Below, in pieces: positions 32,707 through 39,701 of a stretch of DNA of 64,000 nt. Source of the DNA: Planctomycetaceae bacterium (GTDB taxonomy: Bacteria > Planctomycetota > Planctomycetia > Pirellulales > Pirellulaceae); the NCBI GenBank assembly GCA_027487485.1, contig JAIYDN010000052.1:62001-126000 (forward strand). Reading direction: 5' to 3'. The notes beneath the pieces are model-generated. The model was given only the letters and a program-made list of their open reading frames with translations. It searched no databases and had not been told where the DNA came from. Numbering within the stretch: the stretch's first letter is position 1; each line of letters opens with the position of its first letter. The translations under genes were made by a program, and so were the position numbers.

Positions 32707-32903
32707 AGGTGCTGCTCGACACGAATGTCTTGCTTCGGCTTGCGGACGTTACGGACCTCGCCATATCTGGTAAACGCGCTCACGACGCACGGTTGGTGGC
32801 TGCTATGCAAAGGCATGGACTTGCGGAGATTGTCACCTTCAACAAGTCAGACTTTTCTGGCTTCCCAAACATCACCGTCTTTGCTCCTCACGAGGTTGTG
32901 TGA
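32703..32903 (+). CDS. PIN-domain (VapC-like) toxin with large internal deletion
   Basis: Only 66 residues, about half the normal 130 or more of VapC-type ribonuclease toxins. The N-terminus MKVLLDTNVLLRLAD is a normal PIN start, with D6 and N8. At residue 21 it jumps to ISGKRAHDARLVAAM, which in complete relatives lies beyond residue 95, then continues to VTFNKSDFSGFPNITVFAP, the normal C-terminal motif. The central part, including the middle acidic metal ligand, is missing, while the frame is kept. Acidic residues D6, D28 and D50 remain. It is probably inactive as a nuclease but may still bind the antitoxin. GTG is the start codon. Confidence 0.82.
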   Translation: MKVLLDTNVLLRLADVTDLAISGKRAHDARLVAAMQRHGLAEIVTFNKSDFSGFPNITVFAPHEVV

Positions 32904-32933
32904 GCTATTCGGGACATGCAAATCCGCCGATAG

Positions 32934-33182
32934 CGGGCCTCAACGGCAGATAAGCCTCGGGCCAGTAACGATGCAACTGCTAGGCACAACTGGTTGCTCG
33001 GTGCGGTAATCGACGTCACAGACATTCTGGCACAACTAGGACAGGAAGCCTCCAACAGTGAACGCGTCGGGCACCGGCCAGATCGCATCGAACCTCGCGC
33101 GAACAAACGCCGCCCCAAAGTACTAGCGTTGATGCCCAAGCCACGACGCGACTATCATGCTGAACTGGGAGTTGCTGTTTGA
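32934..33182 (+). pseudogene. Transposase C-terminal relic (IS4-like)
   Basis: An open frame of 82 codons without a proper start. It contains RHNWLLGAVIDVTDILAQ and ends with HRPDRIEPRANKRRPKVLAL followed by MPKPRRDYHAEL. The RPxRxEPRxxKRRPK....M.KPR pattern is the C-terminal tail of IS4-family transposases common in planctomycetes. The DDE catalytic core is absent and no terminal inverted repeats are visible. It lies 30 bases after the PIN fragment and just before 208-base repeat copy 2, so transposition or recombination probably shaped this region. Confidence 0.7.
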
Positions 33183-33234
33183 ACCTAAGTCCTTACATAG
33201 CAACCGACAGCTACCACGCCCACGATTGTCCAGG

Positions 33235-33443
33235 TCCGCTTCCGTCGAGTTTATCTCGGAGGAGCGCACAACTGAAAGCTACAAGTGTATAGCCGAACCC
33301 AGGCATTCCGTAGGAATCGAAGCCTGTAGCCGGCGGTTGAGCGTCAGCGACACCGCCGGTAACACGTTAGCTGTCTCATCGCACCCCGATGGGGTGCCAG
33401 CAGTGTAACGTAGACCTAATCGATCTGGATCGAAGCAGCATTG
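33235..33443. repeat. 208-base direct repeat, copy 2, with REP-like hairpin
   Basis: Second copy of the element at 32077, in the same orientation. The hairpin CCGGCGGT/ACCGCCGG lies at 33330-33337 with 33352-33359. It runs directly into a further hairpin (GCATCCG/CGGATGC, about 33447-33463) and an inverted REP-like unit at 33485. Confidence 0.88.
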
Positions 33444-33484
33444 CTTGCATCCGTTCCGGATGCTCATGCGCGTGCTGCTACATT

Positions 33485-33514
33485 CCGGTGGTGTCGCGTT
33501 CGCTCAACCACCGG
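33485..33514. repeat. REP-like hairpin in inverted orientation
   Basis: CCGGTGGT at 33485-33492 pairs with ACCACCGG at 33507-33514. The surrounding sequence (GTCGCGTTCGCTCAACCACC) is the reverse complement of the hairpin core inside the 208-base repeats, GGTTGAGCG...CGAC, so this is a third, inverted unit of the same family. Confidence 0.75.
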
Positions 33515-33586
33515 CTACAAGCTTTTATCCTTGTCAGGATGCAGATTTCCCGAAGGGTTACCACAGCAACGCAACTGTATCTTCAA

Positions 33587-34100
33587 TCATTTTTGTCTTC
33601 CTATTCCTGCTGACGCATTTGGGTGAGTGTTCACGGGGTAATTGTGCAGATACTCACGAAATTTGTGGTGAAAAGACTGACGCATAACCCGTAGATTCTC
33701 GAATGAATTAGGTCCGCCGCGATAAAGCGTAACGTAGAACGGGTGTTCGGCGGTCGTCTTCATCGACTGGCCACGAACCACCAGCTCCGTCACCACGGCC
33801 GTCCGAACAAACTTTTCTTCAACCCGCTTCAGTTCCAGCGGACCATCCGCATCGAACTCGCTGCGAGCCAATACAAAGTCACCCACCTCGATCTCGTCAA
33901 TCGGACGGCTGTTGCCCTCCCTATCGACAACCAACGGCGTTCCGGCAGTGAAGCAGGCAACGGCGAAGTGTGCAGCGATACTGCCGCCCCATTTGACCGA
34001 AACTAGCACCCATCAGGGCACCATCCATGCTGCCGGTTGTACCGTAACCGACTGATGCATGTTGCATCCCCTCTCGGCTCGCTTGCGCGGCACTACGTAC
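33587..34100 (-). pseudogene. Relic of a polymorphic-toxin-type HINT domain protein, frameshifted
   Basis: The minus-strand frame 33587-34009 encodes ACFTAGTPLVVDREGNSRP, then IDEIEVGDFVLARSE, VRTAVVTELVVRG and TTAEHPFYVTLYRGG. This is a Hint (Hedgehog/intein-fold) domain as found in pretoxin and RHS/YD-type proteins, with the nucleophile cysteine and the TxxHPF motif. Upstream, another frame encodes REGMQHASVGYGTTGSMDGA and LMGASFGQMG, the normal N-terminal continuation in such proteins. One extra G in the GGGGCGG run at about 33985-33990 separates the two. A TAG closes the upstream frame at about 34100. No toxin domain follows the HINT part, so this is a decayed fragment. Confidence 0.75.
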
Positions 34101-34101
34101 C

Positions 34102-34191
34102 TACTCTTGCAAACTTTTCAATCGCCCGAACCAAGTCGTCGCTGATTCCATTCGCATTCAGTTTCTTAAATCGGTTGCCCAAGTCTCTTAA
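34102..34191 (+). pseudogene. Possible decayed 3' end of an ABC-2 permease gene
   Basis: The plus-strand frame ends IRIQFLKSVAQVS-stop at 34189-34191, matching the true permease end SVQFRKSVAQVS-stop at 31801. Upstream of about 34150 the similarity fades. It is therefore either a duplicated permease tail or just the left extension of the 60-base repeat. The reading is low-confidence but explains why the repeat carries an in-frame stop. Confidence 0.4.
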
Positions 34192-34230
34192 TGATCGAAA
34201 TTTACGCGTCGACGAAAGACGAAAATTGCA
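34171..34230. repeat. 60-base direct repeat, right copy
   Basis: Pairs with 31781-31840 (54 of 60 identical). It includes the genuine last codons of the minus-strand ABC protein (ending FSSFVDA) and a copy of the permease tail on the other strand. The two copies enclose 2.33 kb of relics and repeats. Confidence 0.88.
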
Positions 34231-36100
34231 GATAGTTCAAATGGCGATAAATCTCTGAAGATTCAAGCAGTTCGCTATGGGTGCCTACGCCTGCAAGTTT
34301 ATGATCATGCAGCACCAGAATTTGGTCTGCGGATCGCAGCGTGGAAAGACGCTTGGCGAGCGTCACGATCGTCACCTTTTGATTGCGCAACTGCAGCAAA
34401 GCCTCGCAGGTCTCCATCTCCGTTCGGAGATTCACTCGTTGACTTGGTTCTTCTGCAAGTATCAACTTCGGCTTCTTGATCAAGCCGCGCGTCAATCCGA
34501 TTCGAAAGAGTTCATCAGGTTGCATCCGATCCTCCGTGGGACTAACCAAGGTACCCAGATTGTCAGGCAGATTGAGGATCGCGTCTGCAACGTGCATCTT
34601 TTTCGCCAACACCATCAGATCGATGGTGGCATCTGGCGCCTGTCCTGCCCATAAATTTTCTGCGAGAGTACCATGGATCAAAGGCCCTTTCGCCGCAACC
34701 CAAAGGGACGCGTCGCGCAGTCCTTGGGAATCCAAATCCGTTGAATCGATCCCGTCAAACAAAATTCGGCCACTAGCTGGACGTCCAAATCCTAGAATCA
34801 GTTCAGCAAGAGCGCTCGCCTGCACGGGTTCGCTCGCCACGATCGCCGTCAATTGCCCGGAGCGAATGGTGGCGGTTATGTCTTCCAGAAGTTTTTGTCC
34901 TAAACTGTTTCGTAACGTCATATGCTCCAGCTGAATTTGTCCTGCCGAAAAAGGATGCTTTGCCGATTCGGACGCTAGAGGACTGAGCGTTGGCTGTTCC
35001 AGGTACTTTGCCAACTCCAGAGCTGCTGCTTCCGAAGAACGGTAACGTCGAAATGCACGCATGAATCGTTGCATTCCCAAAAGGGCTAATGCGACGGATG
35101 CGAACAAGGTAAAAAGCTCGCCAAAATGAAGATAGTTGGCATCATCCAAAAAGCGTATGGAAACAACAATCAACAAAAATGCAGACAATAGGGTCGCAAA
35201 AAACAGCATGGTCGGGGATTTCCAAATCCCCCCGTCCGATAGTTGTGATTGAGATTGCCGATAGGTTTCAAGCTGCCGCTCAAAGCTAAGACGCGTCCCT
35301 TGCTGATCGTGAACCGATGCAAGCAGTGGGGCGGTCTCGCACAGATACGCCAACTGATCGCTGGAAGCTCGGGCGCGTTCGTACAACACAGGGCGACGCT
35401 TGCGGCGGAACGAATCCAGATACCCAAACATGAACCAAAGAAACATGGCCGCCAGCAATGCCAACAAGGTGATGGAAAGCTGAATCGATGCGGCCAGGAC
35501 CAACAGCAGAAGAGCCTGAACAGGATGCCGGGGAAAGACTCGATACCATTGACTTACCGCTTCGCGAACTTGAGGGACGTGGATAAAAATCATATCCTCA
35601 ATCGCGTCTTGTTGCCCAGAGAGTCCTTTCTCGACAGCAAGCATGGCCGACTTATCGAAAATCTTGCGCTGAGCATCGACTGCGATATCCAATGAACTGT
35701 GCAGTGCAGCACGATACGACGTTAAAAGTGCAATGCACTCGAAGGCAACGACCATCGTCAGCAGAACAATCAAGCCTAAAGCGCCTCGAAGAATACTGCC
35801 ACCAGAATTCAGCAGGGACGTTGGCAATTCAAAGATCTGTCCCAGCGACAGGTAATCCGGGATGCTAGCCTCGGTTCCTGCTGCCAGTTTTTGCTGTCCT
35901 AGAAGAAGCAATTCGATTAACCAACCAGCCATCACCAAAACAAGTGGAAGCATGAGGCCAGCTAAAATGCCAAACCCCCAAACCGCCCACAGGTACTCGG
36001 GCGATTTCACTAATCTTCTCAATCGCTGCCAAACCGCGGATGACAAAATCAAATTCTCCAGGATGAAGTGACACAAAGGCTGAGCTCTAGAATATTCCAA
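34202..36100 (-). CDS. ABC half-transporter-like protein with degenerate nucleotide-binding domain
   Basis: The 632-residue protein has the export-type ABC layout: transmembrane helices in residues 35-345 (FGILAGLMLPLVLVMAGWLI, GALGLIVLLTMVVAFECIAL, IQLSITLLALLAAMFLWFMF and others), then an NBD from about 395. All the key NBD motifs are altered. Walker A reads VASEPVQASALAEL instead of GxxGxGKS/T, with no lysine. The LSGGQ region reads MQPDELFRIGLTRGL. Walker B ends in LILAEEPS. The switch histidine segment reads TLAKRLST instead of HRLST. The overall fold is clearly kept, so it is probably a non-hydrolysing paralogue. It lies alone on the minus strand, beside the repeat-bounded scar, and its last codons are in the 60-base repeat. 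Confidence 0.85.
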   Translation of the reverse strand: MEYSRAQPLCHFILENLILSSAVWQRLRRLVKSPEYLWAVWGFGILAGLMLPLVLVMAGWLIELLLLGQQKLAAGTEASIPDYLSLGQIFELPTSLLNSGGSILRGALGLIVLLTMVVAFECIALLTSYRAALHSSLDIAVDAQRKIFDKSAMLAVEKGLSGQQDAIEDMIFIHVPQVREAVSQWYRVFPRHPVQALLLLVLAASIQLSITLLALLAAMFLWFMFGYLDSFRRKRRPVLYERARASSDQLAYLCETAPLLASVHDQQGTRLSFERQLETYRQSQSQLSDGGIWKSPTMLFFATLLSAFLLIVVSIRFLDDANYLHFGELFTLFASVALALLGMQRFMRAFRRYRSSEAAALELAKYLEQPTLSPLASESAKHPFSAGQIQLEHMTLRNSLGQKLLEDITATIRSGQLTAIVASEPVQASALAELILGFGRPASGRILFDGIDSTDLDSQGLRDASLWVAAKGPLIHGTLAENLWAGQAPDATIDLMVLAKKMHVADAILNLPDNLGTLVSPTEDRMQPDELFRIGLTRGLIKKPKLILAEEPSQRVNLRTEMETCEALLQLRNQKVTIVTLAKRLSTLRSADQILVLHDHKLAGVGTHSELLESSEIYRHLNYLQFSSFVDA

Positions 36101-36317
36101 GCTCGGCAGGGAGCGTACGGTCTGGTTGGGATTTTAACGATTTTGTTGACGATTCCATGGCAACGATCACTTGTTTGCACCCTCGGTGAAGGAAAACGAC
36201 GCTTCCAGGGCTCATGATGCGAAAAGTCAACCTAAGTTGACAATAGGCAGCTGAGGTGGATTTTTCGCTTCACGATGTAGTCTCTTCCGTTCGATTTCTA
36301 TCAAGGTTAGCTTCTCC

Positions 36318-37808
36318 ATGGCAACAACCCCAAAGCGAGACATCAAAGCGCGACTCCTTATCGCCGACGATGATCGATGGCTTCTCGAGTCCATGCAAGA
36401 ATGGCTTACGAGTGAAGGGTATGAGGTTCAGACGGCGAGCCAAGTGGATGAAGCCAACAAGAAATTCTGCTCCTATTCACCTGATTTGTTTTTGTGCGAT
36501 GTTCGGTTTGACCAAGGGGATGGGATTAGCTTGCTTCGCAAAGTCAAAAAGCACAATCCCGACATTCCCGTTCTGATGATGACAGGTTATGCGGGTCCTG
36601 ATGCAGCTCGTGAATCCATTGCGGCAGGCGCATTCGATCTTCTGACTAAACCCATCATTGATGACGAGCTAAACACTGCTATCCAACGGGCACTAAGCCA
36701 ACGCAAAATTGCGGACGAAAACAAACAGCTCAAGGAAACGCTTGATAAACGTTTTGGGCTCGAGAGTATCGTCAGCCATGACCTGCGCATGCTGAAAATC
36801 TTCGACGTGATCGAGAGTGTCGCGGACTCCCGAGCAACCATTTTGATCACAGGTGAAAACGGAACAGGCAAGAGCATGATCGCTCGAGCCATTCATAAAA
36901 AGTCGATGCGACGTAAGGCACCGTTTGTGGAGGTAGCTTGCGGCGCGTTGCCCGATACGTTGCTCGAAAGCGAGCTGTTTGGGCACGTTGCGGGTTCCTT
37001 CACCGGTGCGACACACAACAAAGTTGGCAAATTCCAACAAGCAGACAAAGGTACCATTTTCCTCGACGAAATTGGAACCGCAAGCCAAGCGCTTCAAGTG
37101 AAGTTGTTGCGCGTTTTGCAAGAACTGCAATTCGAGCCACTGGGCGGTAACGAGACCATTTCCGTGGATACAAGAACCATCCTAGCAACCAATGAGAATC
37201 TTGAACAAGCCGTGGCGGGAGGCGTTTTCCGGCAAGACTTGTACTATCGAATCAACGTCATCCATATCGAGCTTCCATCGTTGCGAGAACGCCCGGATGA
37301 TATTCCACTTTTGTCCGAACACTTTTTGCGCAGTGCGTGCTCCGAGTTCGCACGGGAAGTCCATGGCTTCACCACCAGTGCCATGAACGCCATGCAATCC
37401 TATGCATGGCCAGGCAATATTCGTGAACTGGAGAATGCCATCCAGCGGGCGGTACTTCTCACCAAGTCAAAGAGCATCGACTTGGACACATTGCCGCGTG
37501 CAATCAGTGGTATCCCACTTGGCAACGCCTTGCCGGCACTGAACTCGACGAACGTTACCTCTGCAAGGTCTACGCCAGCCCCCCAATCCAACGGGTATAC
37601 GAACCAAGGCCCGGTTTCAACGGAATCGCAAAACACGGCTGCTGTACAAACGCTTAGCGAGGCTTTGGAGGGGCCTGAGCGAACGATCATCCTGAATGTG
37701 CTGCGGCAAAACGATTGGAATCGCAACACGACGGCCGACCAGTTGGGAATCAATCGCACCACGCTCTACAAAAAGATGAAGAAGCTTGGGATCGATTCCG
37801 TTGTCTAG
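36318..37808 (+). CDS. NtrC-family sigma-54 response regulator
   Basis: Three-domain transcription regulator of 496 residues. The receiver domain (residues about 10-125) has the acidic pocket ADDD and the phosphoacceptor aspartate in LFLCDVRFDQGDG, with LLTKPI carrying the conserved lysine. The AAA+ domain has Walker A ITGENGTGKSMIARAI, Walker B GTIFLDEIG, and a GSFTGA loop, in place of the common GAFTGA that contacts sigma-54, followed by arginine-finger segments (FRQDLYYRINVIHIELPSLR). A Fis-type HTH ends the protein (TTADQLGINRTTLYKKMKKL). No histidine kinase gene is adjacent, so it is an orphan here. It diverges from the degenerate ABC protein across 217 bases. Confidence 0.95.
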   Translation: MATTPKRDIKARLLIADDDRWLLESMQEWLTSEGYEVQTASQVDEANKKFCSYSPDLFLCDVRFDQGDGISLLRKVKKHNPDIPVLMMTGYAGPDAARESIAAGAFDLLTKPIIDDELNTAIQRALSQRKIADENKQLKETLDKRFGLESIVSHDLRMLKIFDVIESVADSRATILITGENGTGKSMIARAIHKKSMRRKAPFVEVACGALPDTLLESELFGHVAGSFTGATHNKVGKFQQADKGTIFLDEIGTASQALQVKLLRVLQELQFEPLGGNETISVDTRTILATNENLEQAVAGGVFRQDLYYRINVIHIELPSLRERPDDIPLLSEHFLRSACSEFAREVHGFTTSAMNAMQSYAWPGNIRELENAIQRAVLLTKSKSIDLDTLPRAISGIPLGNALPALNSTNVTSARSTPAPQSNGYTNQGPVSTESQNTAAVQTLSEALEGPERTIILNVLRQNDWNRNTTADQLGINRTTLYKKMKKLGIDSVV

Positions 37809-37840
37809 CAGAATCAGTGAGCACTCATAGCAAAGTGCGT

Positions 37841-38791
37841 TCATTCATCTTGATACGAATCGAACAAACGAGTGCTAAAGTACCGTTCGGCTCGATCGCA
37901 CAGGATGGTGACCACAGTGGCGTTTGTGCCAAGCTCTAGGGCCTGTTTCAGTGCAACGGCCATGTTGGCACCTGAAGACGAGCCCACAAGCAAACCAAAC
38001 TCACGATTCAGTCGCAGCGTCATTTCCATTGCTTCCATACTGCTGACTTTGCAAGTGCCGTCGATGGCAACCCCGCGAAGCAATGGAGGAATGAAGCCGC
38101 CGGCGATCCCCTCGATCCAGTGGCAACACGCTTCCTCGCCCGCAAGCAATGCGGACTCGGCAGGTTCCATAGCAATGATGCGCGTTTCGGGGCGCACCCG
38201 TTTCAACGCTCGGCTGCAGCCTGAAAGCGTACCTCCGGTTCCGTATCCCGTTACGAACAAATCGATGGGCCCGGGCGCATCGCGTAGAATCTCGATCGCC
38301 GTTTCATGCTCGTGATCTTCTGCATTGAGCGGATTCTCAAATTGTCTCGGCAAAAAGTACTTTGTGTCGGCGCGTGCCATCGAAAGAGTTAGTTCGATCC
38401 CAGCTTGGTAGCCAGGTTTGTCAAACAAGATCAGTTCTGCACCAAAGTGACGAATGATTTTTCTGCGTTCACCGCTCGCTCTTCGCGACATGACAATCGC
38501 CACTTTGTATCCTCGAGCTGCACCGACCATCGCAAACGCGATTCCGGTATTGCCGCTAGTGCATTCCAGGATGATCGTTTCTGAGTTCAAAACTCCTCGC
38601 GATTCGGCATCGAGCACAATCGTGCGAGCGAGTCGATCTTTAATGCTACCGCTCGGATTCAGAAATTCGCACTTAGCCCAAATGGTTCTGTTTTCGGCTT
38701 CAAAATGCAGGGGAATGAGGGGCGTATTTCCGATCAGTCCCAGAACCGCATCACCTCTTTTGGGTGCAAGTGTCGAATGAGGCTTCGTCAA
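37841..38791 (-). CDS. Cysteine synthase / PLP fold-type II lyase
   Basis: PLP enzyme of the CysK/cystathionine-beta-synthase family, which normally makes cysteine from O-acetylserine and sulfide. The 316 residues include GLIGNTPLIPL near the N-terminus, the PLP lysine in NPSGSIKDRLA near residue 50, the substrate loop TSGNTGIAFAMVGAARGYK, the phosphate-binding GYGTGGTLSG, and the late GLLVGSSSGANMAVAL. It is shorter than CBS and lacks regulatory domains. Assignment as O-acetylserine sulfhydrylase is likely, but the substrate is not provable from sequence. It is downstream of the SDR gene on the same strand (71-base gap) and convergent with the NtrC gene. Confidence 0.88.
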   Translation of the reverse strand: MTKPHSTLAPKRGDAVLGLIGNTPLIPLHFEAENRTIWAKCEFLNPSGSIKDRLARTIVLDAESRGVLNSETIILECTSGNTGIAFAMVGAARGYKVAIVMSRRASGERRKIIRHFGAELILFDKPGYQAGIELTLSMARADTKYFLPRQFENPLNAEDHEHETAIEILRDAPGPIDLFVTGYGTGGTLSGCSRALKRVRPETRIIAMEPAESALLAGEEACCHWIEGIAGGFIPPLLRGVAIDGTCKVSSMEAMEMTLRLNREFGLLVGSSSGANMAVALKQALELGTNATVVTILCDRAERYFSTRLFDSYQDE

Positions 38792-38862
38792 AATTGGAGT
38801 GACTCTATTCTGTTTAGAAGGAAATTCTATCGAAAAGGAAATTCAATGAGGGAGCTCGAAGA

Positions 38863-39699
38863 CTAATCCAAAAGCTTGGTTTCTGAAATGGCCGAGAGTG
38901 TCATGCTTTGCCACCCTCCATTCACAGCGATCGTTTGTCCATTGATAAATGCCCCGTCTTCAAAGCTTACCGCTGCGACGACTCGAGCGATATCTTCGGG
39001 GGTGCCCCAGCGGTTGAGCATCGACTCGCCGATAGCTCGTTGTTGCCACGAGGGATGCGTTGTTTGTCCCCATTGCGTTTTGACCCACCCTGGGGCAATG
39101 CAATTGACTCGTACGTGAGGAGCGAGGCTTTTCGCGAGACTCTTTGAGAACGCGGTGATAGCGGCTTTCGTCGCCGAGAAGTACTGGCCGCTATCGCCTT
39201 CCATCCCGTGTTCCGATTGATCCCATCCGATGTGGACCATCGAAGGAATCCGCACGGGCGCATCTTGTTGTTCAGAAGGTATTCTCGAAGAAAGCATCTT
39301 GGCAGCCACCAGTCGGCTCAGAAGCATTCCACCGCGTACGTCTGTGGCCCATAGTCGGTCGAGCTTTTCGGTAAAGGTTAGATTTCGTGCATCGCCGGTA
39401 AGGACATCTGCTCCGGCAGCGTGAATCCAAGCATCGACGTATCCAAAGCGTTGAAACGCAACCTCCACGAGCGAAGCGTTGCTGTGTCGATCTTCGATAT
39501 CCGACACGATCGACATCACCGGCTGGTTCGACTGGTTTGCCTGGATGGTTCGAATCTGATGAACGGTATGCGTTAACCCCGCCAGATTGGATCGGCCATG
39601 CACGATCAACGAGGCCCCTCGCCGAGCGAATTCAAGGGCGATCGCTTGTCCAATGCCACTAGAAGCCCCCGTGACAACCGCGACGAATGGAGGTGTCAT
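38863..39699 (-). CDS. SDR-family protein with substituted catalytic tyrosine
   Basis: Short-chain dehydrogenase/reductase fold of 278 residues. The cofactor-binding motif is VTGASSGIGQAIALEFARRG at the N-terminus, and the nucleotide-related DIEDRHSNASLVEVAFQRFG and HAAGADVL (NNAG position) are visible. The catalytic segment reads GMEGDSGQYFSATKAA. In the usual YxxxK pattern the tyrosine four residues before lysine is phenylalanine here (FSATK), and the preceding Tyr is one position off. The C-terminus has APHVRVNCIAPGWVKTQWG and FINGQTIAVNGGW, both normal. Either an atypical mechanism or loss of activity follows. It starts 2 bases after the diadenylate cyclase gene. Confidence 0.9.
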   Translation of the reverse strand: MTPPFVAVVTGASSGIGQAIALEFARRGASLIVHGRSNLAGLTHTVHQIRTIQANQSNQPVMSIVSDIEDRHSNASLVEVAFQRFGYVDAWIHAAGADVLTGDARNLTFTEKLDRLWATDVRGGMLLSRLVAAKMLSSRIPSEQQDAPVRIPSMVHIGWDQSEHGMEGDSGQYFSATKAAITAFSKSLAKSLAPHVRVNCIAPGWVKTQWGQTTHPSWQQRAIGESMLNRWGTPEDIARVVAAVSFEDGAFINGQTIAVNGGWQSMTLSAISETKLLD

Positions 39700-39701
39700 G
39701 C

